A stretch of 64,000 nucleotides of DNA from Lethocerus indicus. Lineage: Eukaryota > Arthropoda > Insecta > Hemiptera > Belostomatidae. A program made the translations under genes and the position numbers. How positions within the stretch are numbered: the first letter of the stretch is position 1; each line of letters begins with the position of its first letter. This document shows positions 1-10,242 of this stretch, piece after piece. The notes below the pieces were generated by a model. That model did not search any database, had not been told where the DNA came from, and was given only the letters and a program-made list of their open reading frames with translations. The stretch is taken from NCBI GenBank assembly GCA_019843655.1, contig JACDQD010000006.1, positions 26,988,246 to 27,052,245 on the forward strand, written 5' to 3'.

Positions 1-370
1 ACAGAACAAGCGATCCTTCTAATTGACGCGTATTAAATGGGTAATTTATCTATTTCTAGTTAATTATAGTTATTTCGCGTTCAATGTCTAGCCATACGAG
101 TGTTATACCGTCTTCAACGGCCCCCTGTATACTGGGTCGAAATGTTTTTTTTTTTCCAGATTTTGTCACGAAATTATTCATTGCATGCCCAGTAATTATA
201 GCTATTGGTATGCGTTGTATTAAAACTCCAGTTTAAAACTGTCCTTCGCATACGAAGTCGGAGAACAGTTGGGTAGTTTGAATTTTTGATTGGCTGTGAC
301 GCACTGATGACTGATTTTTTTTTTTTTTAATTGACTGATTTTAATGTTAACCAATTGTTGTTTTCTAACG
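1..370. other. Intronic or intergenic sequence upstream of first exon candidate
   Basis: AT-rich, with short T runs and no convincing ORF or repeat. A TTCTAACG element at about 364-371 matches an insect-type branch point and lies about 40 nt before the AG at 408-409, so this stretch probably ends as an intron. Confidence 0.5.
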
Positions 371-395
371 TTGTTGTTGTTGTTGTTGTTGTTGT
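371..395 (+). repeat. (GTT)n microsatellite
   Basis: An uninterrupted run of TTG/GTT triplets lies between a branch-point-like CTAAC and the AG acceptor of the next exon. It probably acts as the U-rich tract of that acceptor. Translated, it gives a poly-Val run that I regard as non-coding. Confidence 0.85.
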
Positions 396-409
396 GGTCG
401 TGGCGGCAG

Positions 410-526
410 GCTCCGGTAAGAAGCGGGACAACGGGAGATGCAGCAGCCCTCAGGTAATAGAGGGGACCGGGAGGCGGGCCCCGCAGTCGCCCCCGCTACA
501 ATCCCCACCGCACAAGACGTCACAAG
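410..526 (+). CDS. Candidate internal exon (phase 1-1), Ser/Pro-rich basic segment
   Basis: This is a 117-nt GC-rich island in AT-rich DNA. It is preceded by a branch-point-like CTAAC, a GTT-rich tract and GCAG, and followed by CAAG|GTAAAC. The open frame (codons starting at 409 mod 3) reads SGKKRDNGRCSSPQ and continues with a Pro-rich stretch containing two SPP motifs and ending HKTSQ-G. Both ends split a codon after its first base, so the exon is symmetric and frame-compatible with the exons at 17609-17953 and 33077-33199. The composition suggests a disordered cytoplasmic linker. I do not recognise the family. It could be a chance GC island, but the two splice sites plus phase agreement argue for an exon. 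Confidence 0.5.
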
Positions 527-700
527 GTAAACGTCAATTACCATTATTTATGGCCGTATGTAAAAAAAAATTTCGTCCCATCTAATAACAGTAATCGTGC
601 GTTGAAACGGCTCCGATCGCGGGACAAACAGAATTTCAATATCTGGTCTTAGCGAGACGAGACTTATAACTGACGAGTATTATAACACAGAGCAATTCTT
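527..700. other. Intron-like sequence
   Basis: AT-rich, no feature seen apart from the 5' splice site at its start. Confidence 0.5.
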
Positions 701-842
701 TAGAACATTTCGGTCTATACAGAATTTCTCTGGACTATCGTAATTGGATTTAGTGTATTTTAACTCATTGTACTGTAGTTCATTCTAACGTTGCTGCGGT
801 TGATTTTAGTCAGAGTCTAACTGTTCAACTAAGTAATTATTT
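701..842 (+). repeat. Dispersed repeat R-A, copy 1
   Basis: Closely resembles 5845-6022: shared blocks include TCTGGACTATCGTAAT, GGATTTAGTGTAT and CTGTTCAACTAAGTAATTATT. Both copies end just before a member of the hairpin family, so R-A may be a former leader of that element or a shared target. Confidence 0.8.
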
Positions 843-854
843 GTGGTACTAAGA

Positions 855-1131
855 GTAGTTTTCGTGGTGTTTCCGTCTCCTCTCGCCGTTTCGGCCTCTC
901 GCTAGACCGGTTTCGGCCGCTCGCCGTCTTCAGTAGCGCCGTGTTCAAAGTCACTTTCGGCCCCATTTTTTTTTTGGCATCCCCGCTGCACTACTGTCAC
1001 TGTCACTCGCACCCAAATAGGACACAGTACAAGTGGCGGCGACCGACACCGCTACTGAAGATCGGCGGGCGGCCGAAACCGGTCCGGCGAAAGAGCGAAA
1101 CGGCGAGAGGAGGCGGAAACACGCGAAATCT
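855..1131. mobile_element. Hairpin element copy (diverged)
   Basis: Left arm: CGTGGTGTTTCCGTCTCCTCTCGCC then GCTAGACCGGTTTCGGCCGCTCGCC and CTTCAGTAGCG. Right arm: CCGCTACTGAAG, GGCCGAAACCGGTC and GGCGAGAGGAGGCGG in reverse complement. The loop carries the family block resembling GACAGTGACAGTG. It is diverged from the consensus and no clear target duplication is seen. Confidence 0.85.
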
Positions 1132-1309
1132 ACAACAGGTAAATAATTCTTCCGAAGTAATCGCAGTTATAAAAATCGGAGATGCTGGTAAAAATTCGGC
1201 GCTCTACAATTGTAAAACAGAAATTTTCATTTGAAATACGACCGGTTTTAGACAGTGGACTGGTCTCGATAGTAGACTGGTTCAATTAGGCGGCGTCTAG
1301 GTTCCTTTC

Positions 1310-1311
<2 letters not shown>

Positions 1312-1364
<53 letters not shown>
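1312..1364. repeat. (TA)n microsatellite
   Basis: About 26 uninterrupted TA units. Confidence 0.97.
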
Positions 1365-1370
<6 letters not shown>

Positions 1371-1929
1371 CAACGTCTCTCTACGCTGTCCTCTACCTCC
1401 CTTTAGTAGGCTATTTTCTACTTCTTCCTACTCTCCTTTACTTCACCGAAATCTAGGAGTATTAGCCGGTATTCAAGTATTCCTACGGAAATGTGTATAC
1501 CACGAGGTATTTATTGTACGAACTTAGTGTTGGACGTGTGCCGACGTTGAGAAATTAATATCGGTTCCATCGTCGGTATTGTTCGACGGGATTGTTGGGC
1601 TTGAAATATTCCCGTTATCTCTGTTTGAGGTCCGCCGGTGGCGACGGTTAGACCTCAATTTCCCCCCCCTCGACCGGCGTTGCCCGAGGTGGATCCTGGG
1701 GCCGATCCCTCGGCACTTAATCCAATAGAGGGAATTGGACGGGATTAGGTCCTCCTCCTAATCAAAATATACACCGCCGCCCTAATCCTTGGCGGAAGAG
1801 ATGCGCCCACTTGGGCCACTCTGGTTGCTAATTTATAATTCCGTCTGGATTAACTAAGAAGCGTCCCTACAATCTGTTACAGTCGAGAATAGTTTGAAAT
1901 ATTAAATCGCATGTAAAATATATCAGTTT
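1365..1929. other. Non-coding stretch
   Basis: Mixed composition. Around 1620-1830 it is GC-richer and contains short inverted motifs such as ATTAGG...CCTAAT. There is no convincing ORF, splice pair or known element. Confidence 0.4.
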
Positions 1930-2286
1930 AATACACCTGTTCTGTGGTCTTCGAGGGGTTGGAACACCGTAGATTTCGTGATGTTTCTGTCTCCTCTCGC
2001 TGGTCCGGTCTTTGCCGGACCGGTTTCGGCCTCTCGCCATCTTCAGTAGCGGTGTCCAGTCACTTTTGGCACTTTGAATGTTTTGTTTTTCAAAAATCCC
2101 CGCACCCCAAAACCAAATAAGACAAACCGCCACAGTACAAGTGACAGTGACAGTGCACTGAGGATGCCCCGAAAACATCCAAAGTGCCGACAGTGACTAA
2201 CACAGCGCTACTGAAGATGGCGAGCGGCCGAAACAGGTCCGGCAGAAGGCCGAACCAGCGAGAGGGGACAGAAACACAAATCTACG
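1930..2286 (-). mobile_element. Hairpin element copy, near full length
   Basis: Starts with the tail TTTAATACACCTGTTCTGTGG...GGTTGGAACACCGTAGATTTCGTG, then arm TTTCTGTCTCCTCTCGCTGG...CATCTTCAGTAGCGGTG. A loop with GTGACAGTGACAGTG follows, then the complementary arm ending GACAGAAACACAAATCTAC. With the tail on the left, the unit runs on the minus strand relative to the copies at 2394, 22121 and 50027. No clear target duplication. Confidence 0.9.
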
Positions 2287-2393
2287 AGTTTTTGAAAATT
2301 TTTTTATTGTTCGACATTACCTCGATTTCGGGAGATGCACGTGGTCCAGCTAGTTGCCGTTTCTATCAACTATTTTAACCTTATAAATTTACC

Positions 2394-2687
2394 GTAGGTT
2401 CCGCGTGTTTCTGTCTCCTCTCGCCGGTTTGGTCTTTCGCTAGACCGGTTTCGGCCGTTCGCCATCTTCAGTAGCGGCGTCGGTCACTATCGGCACTCTG
2501 GACGTTTTTCGGGCATCCTTCACTGTCCACTGAGGACAATGTTCAAAGACATCCAAAGTGCCAACTGCTGAAGGTGGCGAGCGGCCGAAACCGGTCTAGC
2601 AAAAGACCAGACCGTCGGGACGAGACAGAAATACACGGAATCTACGGTATTCCAACACCGAGCGGACCACAAAACAGGTCTGTTAAA
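2394..2687 (+). mobile_element. Hairpin element with perfect 13-bp target duplication
   Basis: The flush left end is GTAGGTTCCGCGTGTTTCTGTCTCC. The right side pairs back to that end, then carries an unpaired tail ending ACAGGTCTGTTAAA. TTATAAATTTACC occurs at 2381-2393 and again at 2688-2700, directly against each end. The arms contain a local inverted repeat around GGTCT...AGACC and the GGCCGAAACCGGTC block. Confidence 0.93.
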
Positions 2688-3810
2688 TTATAAATTTACC
2701 TTATCAAATCTCTTTTCTGGGAACTTCGAAAGCTCCGACTTTGAAACCTCCGATTGCTATTAATTTCGCAATAATAGGACAAGTGAATTATTTAAGCGAA
2801 ATGGGGATAAAAACCTTACTGCGCTCATATTTTACGCCGAATAGTCAATCCTCGAAAAAATTACAAAATTATCGCTATGAAAGTGGTCCGAGACAAGGAC
2901 ATTTTGTTTAAGGACCCAATATCCTGCCAGGAGCCGAAAATATGCCGGGCGTTCTGTAAATCCGAGCCGGGCGTTCCTCCAGCGATAGGATTTCGTTCGG
3001 AATAAGGGAATAAGGGATTTCCCGGACGCGCGGGGACAATAATGAAAGGTCCTCCTGGTCCCGTTCCAGGAATACCGGGAACGCTTCTGTTCCCGCCGCA
3101 GGCCTCAGATTTGCCAATCCGCTCTTCCCTTCAACCAGGTACTTGGTGAAAGAAAAAAAATAGATCCGGGCTTCCAGCACGATTCTATACGGGATTTCTG
3201 TTTGAAAAACGCCGGTGCCAGGATATCTGAGGACGTCATTACAGGAGGAAACCTGTTACGCAAACATCCTGCGTTGAACTCTGAATAGTTAGTTAACGAA
3301 ATTGGGACAATCCCCCTCATTCAGGATTGTGTGAGGACCGAAAAGCGATTGAAATTCCGTATTTAATTCGTGCGATTCATATTCAAATAACGAGCGCTTC
3401 GTGTAATTCGAACCGCCGAAAAAAGGGTCACAACGTTTATGAATCAATAAACACTTTTTGTAATTGATCTGCTACAGGGCAACGTCTTTTTTCTCATATT
3501 TTTAACTTATTTACTATTGTTACATACAGCGTTCATTAACACTTCGTCTACGAGACCCCTTAACTGTGATGGATTTCATACCTAGACCACTTAATTTCGA
3601 ACTTCTCTTTGCGGTATGACTATACAAAAGCCTCTTGTACAGTATAATATCATTCTGTCACGTTGTCACGATTGTTCAATTACACTTCGAGGTATATATA
3701 TATTTCGTGCATTATTCGTCAAAATGATTATTCTCGCAGTAAGGATTTGAGAAGAAATTGTGTCGAAACGAGGGTATTTTGTATGTAAAGGGGAAATCGG
3801 GCGGCATTTA
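2688..3810. other. Non-coding stretch
   Basis: 2900-3110 is locally GC-rich with small internal duplications (GCCGGGCGTTC twice, GGAATAAGG twice) and a 90-codon minus-strand ORF that matches no family I know. The rest is AT-rich with no visible feature. Confidence 0.35.
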
Positions 3811-3880
3811 TATTGGTTAAGAGGGTAGCCCTGGCGACGGTGGAGGTGGTAGAGCCAGTTATCGAACAGAACGAACCGCC

Positions 3881-3893
3881 GCGCCATCTAGCG
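3881..3893 (-). promoter_or_regulatory. CTCF-like motif
   Basis: GCGCCATCTAGCG; its reverse complement CGCTAGATGGCGC fits the bilaterian CTCF core (CYAGRTGGCGC). It sits in a GC-rich island of about 150 bp. Confidence 0.5.
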
Positions 3894-3937
3894 TCGGCAC
3901 GGCCAACTCGGACCCCCGTTGTAGTCCAGCGTCCGTA

Positions 3938-3950
3938 CGCTAGGTGGCGC
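3938..3950 (+). promoter_or_regulatory. CTCF-like motif, divergent partner
   Basis: CGCTAGGTGGCGC contains the Drosophila-type AGGTGGCGC core. It is inverted relative to the site 57 bp upstream and differs from it at one position of 13. Confidence 0.55.
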
Positions 3951-4111
3951 CGTCACGCCAACGGGGGCGTTTCGCCCGACCTTATTAACTTCAGCTTCAG
4001 CGCAATTTTCGCAGATTAAAAACGTTTCAGTTTTCCTCCTGAAAAGAGAAATGGGATTTAAAATTTCCCGCACTGGAAAACTCCGTATTTGACCCATCGG
4101 GTTGAAGGCTG

Positions 4112-4180
4112 AGTGATTGCGGAATTTACCAACAAGTGGCGTTGTACACATCTTTAAGTACGTCAACAACTTTGCACATA
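4112..4180 (+). repeat. Dispersed repeat R-B copy 1, left inverted arm
   Basis: GATTGCGGAATTTACCAACAAGTGGCGTTGTACA and following bases are the reverse complement of the arm at about 4399-4440. They match the palindrome arm of R-B copy 2 at 58666-58740. Confidence 0.8.
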
Positions 4181-4398
4181 TGAGATTCTTCGCTCATAGA
4201 AAGTTGTACGCTGTGTACGGCGATGAAGTCTTAAAAGAACGGCAGTGTCGGTACCGGTTCGCGAAATTCCGGTCCGGGGGAATTTTTCGTTAAAAGACGA
4301 TGATGACCGAATAAAGGCCGTTATTGATTCAGATGCAGAGAAGCCGAATGCAATCTTATACGCGCATTCAAAACCATCTACGGCTTATCCGCTCAAAT

Positions 4399-4646
4399 AT
4401 AACGCCACTTGTTGGTGAATTCCTCAATTACTTAGTTGTCGACCCCAATATTTACGCAACTTTGCGTAACCCAAAATTTAAATTTTTCTTACTCGTCTAT
4501 TGGTTCGGAATTCAATTCTGGTTTTCGTAGGGATTTTGTGAGAGCACTGATTTTAATTGGACTTTTTAAAAATATACAGCAATTAAATCTCTCCAACGGC
4601 CTGTTTGAAAGAAAACAACAATTTATTATTATAATAATTTGTTTAA
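4399..4646 (+). repeat. Dispersed repeat R-B copy 1, right arm and body
   Basis: AACGCCACTTGTTGGTGAATTC is followed by a body shared with 58780-59104, including AACTTTGCGTAACCCAAAAT and GATTTTGTGAGAGCACTG. It runs into a TTAA that starts the piggyBac-type MITE in both copies. Confidence 0.85.
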
Positions 4647-4907
4647 CCCATTAAGTTCTGAAAATTTTGCATAAAATTTACTCATTGCGATGCGTTATTA
4701 TCGAATGGTACCTGCAAATATGTTTTTAAAAAACCCCATTTGTCCCATTTTGGGATTAGGGCACTACAGAGTTTAATCAAAACATGAGACCGATCATCTT
4801 TATTTTGAATAATAATCATAATTACGAGTATTTTAACACGATGTTGTATATCAAAAAAATTTTAAAAATTAACTGATCCCCATTTGGGGCCTACGGTACT
4901 CAATGGG
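4647..4907. mobile_element. piggyBac-type MITE (261 bp, TTAA-flanked)
   Basis: TTAA occurs at 4643-4646 and 4908-4911. The inverted ends are CCCATTAAGT and ACTCAATGGG. Subterminal blocks CCCCATTTGTCCCATTTTGGGA and ATCCCCATTTGGGGC are partly palindromic. It has no transposase ORF and is non-autonomous. Confidence 0.85.
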
Positions 4908-4911
4908 TTAA

Positions 4912-5100
4912 TTATCGTCTGATAAATAACATATATTTCTGTCTCCGGTTACCAAACAGAACCGGATTAAGAGGCCCCAATTTAAACGGTAGATCGTTGT
5001 TCTGCAATGAAAGGCATGACGACACTGGTAAATGATCCGTGAACGGCCGTTGAAGGGCGTAGGCCGTTCGCCGCAACCGTTCTCTCTCTGTTCCTACTGA
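4912..5100. other. Non-coding stretch before a candidate first exon
   Basis: Becomes GC- and CpG-rich from about 5030, with a CTCTCTCTGTTCCT tract. This could be a promoter or 5'UTR region, but no core promoter motif is clear. Confidence 0.3.
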
Positions 5101-5160
5101 ATCGTCTCCTCGTCCTCGTCGTACGCGTTTCCGGGTCTCCCCCCACCCCCAACCCCTGGA

Positions 5161-5197
5161 ATGTTCTGGAATAGACCGGCCGCTGCGAAACGTTCAG
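5161..5197 (+). CDS. Candidate alternative first coding exon (phase 1 end)
   Basis: ATG at 5161 opens MFWNRPAAAKRS and splits a Gly codon at TTCAG|GTAAAT. The exon therefore ends in phase 1 and could splice to the phase-1 exons downstream. The same frame is open back to a stop near 5097 (SSSSSYAFPGLPP then a Pro run), so the segment might be longer. A GC/CpG-rich pyrimidine-rich region precedes it. Evidence is limited to donor quality, phase and composition, and a chance match is quite possible. Confidence 0.25.
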
Positions 5198-5844
5198 GTA
5201 AATAAGTACAATGCAAGGGCTAATTGTCGCAGGCTAATGGGTCATTTTCATATATGCACTATTATTGTAAGGGCTGGAAATCGCGTTCGAAAGTTAGCCG
5301 CCACTGTCGTCAGTAGCATTACCCTAGCGATACGTTGAGGTACAATAATCGTTCATTATTGATTCCATCCTGTTCGGCGTATCCTGGACCTCACATTCGT
5401 GATCCTCTCTTCGGTCTAATTAAATACACTCATGATACATAATGTAACACGGCCGGCGTATATAAAATAGTTGCAACCCTCGCGTACAAGCCGTTGTATT
5501 ATTAATATAAAGTGGGGTTGAAAATAATACTTCGTGGGGGTGGGTGGGGGGGGGGTTTTATCTTCGCCCCTGAAGAAATATTTCCCGGGTTCAAGGGTGA
5601 AGTTTTACCAATATTCAGGTAACGGGCACAATTTCACGAAAAAAAAAAAGAGTAATTTTCCCCATACCGGTTTTCTGTTAGGTTTCCGAACAGAAAAAAT
5701 CGTTTCTCATTGTAGTGCTTTAAAATAGTGTTCTAAAAATTAATTTCGTTCTCAGAAATCCCCGACTCTGTTTTCAACAGCGCTTCCAATTAGTTTCAGT
5801 GCCAAAGGATGATCTCTTTATTTATGGATTTCAAGAGTCATTCT
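5198..5844. other. Intron-like sequence
   Basis: AT-rich. A TATATAAA at about 5460-5467 is preceded by GC-rich sequence but has no initiator at the expected distance. A G-tract lies at about 5538-5555. No gene is seen. Confidence 0.4.
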
Positions 5845-6022
5845 GTAGAACATTTCTGACTCTGCAGATCAATTTTTTCTGGACTATCGTAATAGGATTT
5901 AGTGTATATTAACTCGGTATCGTACACTGTAGTTCATTGTAACATTGCTGTGGTTGATTTTAGGCCTCTAAAATAAAAAAAAAAACTTCTCTTTCTGATA
6001 ACTGTTCAACTAAGTAATTATT
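5845..6022 (+). repeat. Dispersed repeat R-A, copy 2
   Basis: Homologous to 701-842 with an A-rich insertion at about 5970-5990. It ends CTGTTCAACTAAGTAATTATT, directly before a hairpin-family fragment, as copy 1 does. Confidence 0.8.
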
Positions 6023-6023
6023 C

Positions 6024-6140
6024 GATATAGTCTAACATACCCGTTATGTTGGGATGGGTTGGAATACCGTAGATACGGCTGCTCGCCATCTTCAGTAGCG
6101 GTGCCGGTCAATGCAGTGAGGATGCCCGAAAAACATCCAT
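6024..6140. mobile_element. Hairpin element, internally deleted fragment
   Basis: Contains the tail (TCTAACATACCCGTTATG, GGTTGGAATACCGTAGAT), then CTGCTCGCCATCTTCAGTAGCGGTG, and jumps to GCAGTGAGGATGCCCGAAAAACATCC from the loop. Most of one arm and all of the other are missing. Confidence 0.85.
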
Positions 6141-6159
6141 TCAATATAGTTTTCGAGTC

Positions 6160-6396
6160 TCATTGTGATAGATTTACAAATAGTGTTACACCATATTTCT
6201 GCCTTTCATCAATTAAACCTTCAGCTTTCATATTTGTCTCAAATACTATTGCTGTGAGTCGAAGTTTGAAGTGCGAATCCATTTTTAATTGTTCTTCTCT
6301 TGTAGCTCTATTTTTTTTCAGTGACAGGTCCGGGCCGAAATCCGTTAATGGGACTGGAATTACGCGGACAATTTCATCACCAGTTATATTGTCCAT
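6160..6396 (-). pseudogene. Possible decayed ORF of unknown origin
   Basis: A 78-codon minus-strand frame (MDNITGDEIVRVIPVPLTDF... ending NLSQ) lies between a hairpin fragment and a tandem repeat. The composition looks protein-like, but there is no recognised domain and no splice sites I trust. It may be a chance ORF or the remnant of a transposon gene. Confidence 0.15.
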
Positions 6397-6430
6397 TTAG
6401 GCCGCCCCAAAACTGCTTGTATTGTTGGAC

Positions 6431-6573
6431 CTTCGCCAAGTTCAGAGTGTGGCGCCGGCCCCTGAACTTCGCCAAGTTCAGAGTGTGGCGCCGGCCCCTG
6501 AACTTCGCCAAGTTCAGAGTGTGGCGCCGCCCCCTGAACTTCGCCAAGTTCAGAGTGTGGCGCCGCCCCCGAA
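6431..6573. repeat. 36-bp tandem repeat, four units
   Basis: The unit is CTTCGCCAAGTTCAGAGTGT followed by GGCGCC and a C-rich end. There are three full copies and a 35-bp fourth. Units 1-2 carry GGCCCC and units 3-4 carry GCCCCC, so the array grew by pairwise duplication. Because 36 is a multiple of three, several frames on both strands stay open through it. Confidence 0.97.
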
Positions 6574-8297
6574 CTTCCGGCGGGCTTCAAATTGTCTTCC
6601 TCTTCAAAATATCGGGCTTTTCAGTCCTCCTCAGTCGCCTCCGTGTCCCGCTGCTGGGTACAGATCGGCGGTACAGTCTGTTCCGCATTCGGACCACATT
6701 AAGTAATCATTTCGCTGGATGGAAAAACGCTTCGCAATACGCCTTGCTTGTAATAAGCCTTTCCGTCTTGTATTGGGGAAAGCTCGGGCCACAGCAAAAA
6801 CTTAAGCTTCGTAGCTGTTTAGTTCAATTTTAGATGGCTTACTGAGCATCCAACATTCTGCTAGCTCTCGAACAAGGCTTCCAGCTTGTACGTATTCTGT
6901 ATCTCTTGTAACTGTTGTTGACCGCTTGTGAAAAATCTCTGCCTCTCATTATATGCTCTCTTAGATGCCCGGAAATGCATTCAACATGAAATTTAAAGAT
7001 GTATGTCGTAATGTTACATACGAAGATATATCTCGATCTATATAGTATAATAGATCGCAATACTAACAGCATATATCTTGGCGTACATTTATCTTTGTAA
7101 TAAATAAAAAGCTATTTGGAGACATCAGTCATCGGTCTTGCTTGCAATTCGTTTATTAATATGAAAAATTCGTTCTGAGGGACTTTCGTAAGTGGCTAGT
7201 AAACAGTAAAAGATCATAAAACGATATTAAATTATTTAGTTATTGATTGGAAAAGTCGACGTTCTATATGCAGTTTAGAAGTACAGTGAGTGATCTTTAC
7301 AATGTACATTATATGGATAAAATCGTTACTGTATCTGGGTTAAGGGACCTGTCTCTATACAGACATAAAACATTTCCTTCTTCGACATGGACAGTTGTGT
7401 GGCATATTAAAATGTCTACCCGTACAATTTATTGCGAATTCTGTATGTCGGATTTAAAATTACTTCCAATAAATATTTTAAACAATCGTCCCGTTCCAGT
7501 TTTATCGCCAACACGCTATTCTGCTTTAACAGGTTCTCAACTTTTAATACCGCCGTAGCTGCTTCAGTAATCATGCTTGTGGTCACAGAGCGATTTCACT
7601 TTCTTAATCTCGCGCCAATTCGAAAAAAAATTCCTCTACTAGTTGTGGTTTCGTTATTTCTTTTGCTGTAAATCTGAGCTAATTTTTTTTAATATACAAG
7701 GAATCGTCATGTATATGTGAATATTCTGGAGTGTTATTAGTCTCAAACGATTGAAAAGTTACTCTTTCGCTAACAGAAATGGAAGCCTGTCCTCAGATTA
7801 GTTCATTTTATGCGAACTAATATAAATGTACGGCTTACAATTCGGTTCAAACACTATTTCATCCTGGAACCATTTGATGATTCAAATTTTAGTTTAATTT
7901 TTTGATTTTTGAACAAATTATTCCAGTTTACCAAGTCCCACTGTATTGCCTTCCATACGCGCCAGCATGGACTTAGCAAATAAGTAGTTTCGAATTCAAG
8001 TCCGGGCTTAAACCAAAGATCAATGACCCAGTGTTTAATGGGACAGCCGTAGGCTGATGAAATTTCCAAATTTGGAAACACTCCCACCCAACAGAGGAAC
8101 GAATTAAGTTTCGCAAAACCGATTTTAAGTTTCAATTTATACTTTTTTTTACCCCCAGCTTTCGATCCAATCCACTTTCTAATGAATCGTCGCCAAATAC
8201 AGACTAGTGTTTTGAGTCGGACAGTCACTTTCATGCGCTCATAAAATATGTTTTTTTAATTTTTTAAAAATTATGCATACCCGCATAGGGTTTATAG
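6574..8297. other. Non-coding stretch with possible decayed element
   Basis: ORF fragments on both strands, none recognisable. Minus-strand reading gives short protein-like pieces around 6840-6960 and 7400-7460 separated by stops, which might be an old transposon. No repeat boundaries were found. Confidence 0.3.
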
Positions 8298-8517
8298 TTT
8301 AACATACCTGTTTTGTGGTTGGAATACCGTCGATTTTTTTGTATTTCTGTCTCCTCTCGCCGGTTTGGTCTTCTGCTAGACCGGTTTCGGCCGCTCGCCA
8401 TCTTCAATAGCGGTGTTAGTCACTTTTGGCTCTTTGGATGTTTTTCAGGCATCTTCTTGTACTGACAAGGTCTAGAAAAAGACCAAACCAGCGAGAGGAG
8501 ACAGAAACACACGAATT
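8298..8517 (-). mobile_element. Hairpin element with deleted loop
   Basis: The tail TTTAACATACCTGTTTTGTGGTTGGAATACCG is followed by TTTCTGTCTCCTCTCGCCGGTTTGGTC and CTCGCCATCTTCAATAGCGGTG. After a short loop the other arm resumes at GGTCTAGAAAAAGACC and ends GGAGACAGAAACACACGAAT. Most of the right inner arm is lost. Confidence 0.9.
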
Positions 8518-9331
8518 CATATTTATATTAGTTTATATCATATAGTATATATTAGTAGATAGTATAGTAGATGTATTAGATTGGTTTCGTTCGTTAGAAA
8601 CCTTGTTCCCAATTGATGTTTATTATTGACATTCAACGTGGTTATTGCATATTGAATGGATTTGAGATAAGTTACTGTACTTAGTGTGGCATTTAATATT
8701 CTTGAATTGACTTCGTACTGCTATTCCCCTGTATCCCTCATATGTGGTCAATGGTTCTTATGCTCTGTCCGTATGTGCTCATGGGTGTCAACAGTGAACT
8801 TGACCCGGTTTTCTTAAGCTGCATCGACAACTTGCGATCGGGAATTGAAAATGCATTCGCCCTTGTCGAGCTGCAGCCTTGGGCAAGGTCCTGCGACGAC
8901 GCCTTTCGCTTCGGAAAACGCATTTCATAATGCATCGGCGGCAGTTAGAATTCAATTCTAATAATTCCAACAGTTACCAACTTCCTAAAGGAGAACAAAT
9001 TATCTATTACTACCCACATCCCTTTTATTTCGTTCGGGGATGGTTTTTTTAATACGAACATTTCTTGAGATCCCAGTCTCGACTCGCTTACGTGCATTTT
9101 CAATGAGCAATAATAACATCATTTGAATTAATTAAAATTTGTTTTAATCAATATCATAATTAACATATTAATTAATATACTTCTTAGATCATTCAAGCAT
9201 TAAGAAAATTACTGTATATTATTACACCCAGGCCTGTTGAAACAGCATCAGTTAGTAATTATAAAAGTGACCATTAAACAAAATTTTCGGTAGCTTCTTC
9301 TCCAGGGCCTCCAGGCCTCATTCTGAATATA
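8518..9331. other. Non-coding stretch
   Basis: AT-rich, except 8742-8930, which has balanced composition and is open on both strands (62 codons on +, 65 on -). Neither translation is recognised. No splice pair is convincing. Confidence 0.35.
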
Positions 9332-9492
9332 TTACTGGTATCCAAAAGTAATCAACATTTTGACTTTGGAATTCATTTTATTTTGCCATTATCAACGACA
9401 ACTCTCCGGCCACTTTACCGGCAAATTTTCGATTTCCCTCTTGGAGAACTCCTGAGGACCTGAAATTGCCGATCACTTTTGGGTACGCCTAA
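9332..9492 (-). mobile_element. mariner deletion derivative (161 bp)
   Basis: The ends are TTACTGGTATCCAAAAGTAATC and GATCACTTTTGGGTACGCCTAA, with TA on both sides. The minus strand keeps a diverged C-terminus of mariner transposase. It is homologous to 13815-14027 and 25205-25388. Confidence 0.85.
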
Positions 9493-9494
9493 TA

Positions 9495-10208
9495 CATTTT
9501 GATACCTGGAGAATTCAACATGCAACTGGCCCTGGTTGAAAAACAGGTAAACCTCGACCTTTCCAAAGGTTATCCTCTTGTGTGTACTCACACATCTTCG
9601 TCAGTGTTTAAAACATTGTATAGGCCTGTTATACAATTGTGAGAGCATACCGACAGATTATTGCTTGGATTATTTACATTGCAATCGAAAGTTTTTCGAA
9701 CCATACTTATGTTTCAAATCATGCAATTTACCATACACTTCAAAAGTGCACCGGGTGGCTTCTTTATCGGGAGAAATAAGCGATGTTGAAGTCACTTCCT
9801 TACATCTATCTCCTACGATTACATACATTGATTACCTACTGCGTCAACTAGTAAAGTCAACTTACGCTCAGTATACTGTATATTTACTTTACTTCGTATT
9901 CTATCCGGGAAAAAACCTGCGGATGTCCATTAAAGGAAATCAATTGGCGTTAATCAATTGCGTTATTAAAGGATATCGCGTCTGCGTCCATTCTCCTATT
10001 TTTCTGTAGAGTCTCACGCATTTTCTAGTCGACTAGTCCCGTGGTATTTTGCAATAGATGGAAGGCCGCGCTATAGTTAATGAGAACCGAGATGAAAGAG
10101 GCAAAAACAGAAATTATTAATTACGCGAATAAATAAAGAAAAATAGTTACAGTTTGCCCTGTTAGGCTCCGCTATTTGAATGGCCCCGTTAGTCGGAACT
10201 TGCTCAAC

Positions 10209-10242
<34 letters not shown>

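Noticed and set aside
331..585. 84-codon ORF with poly-Val
   Set aside because: The Val run is a GTT microsatellite before a splice acceptor. Only the 410-526 part looks coding.
5459..5467. TATATAAA promoter
   Set aside because: No initiator at the expected spacing and no downstream ORF; AT-rich DNA yields such motifs often.
6431..6573. CRISPR-like array
   Set aside because: Units are directly abutting with no spacers, in a eukaryotic context.
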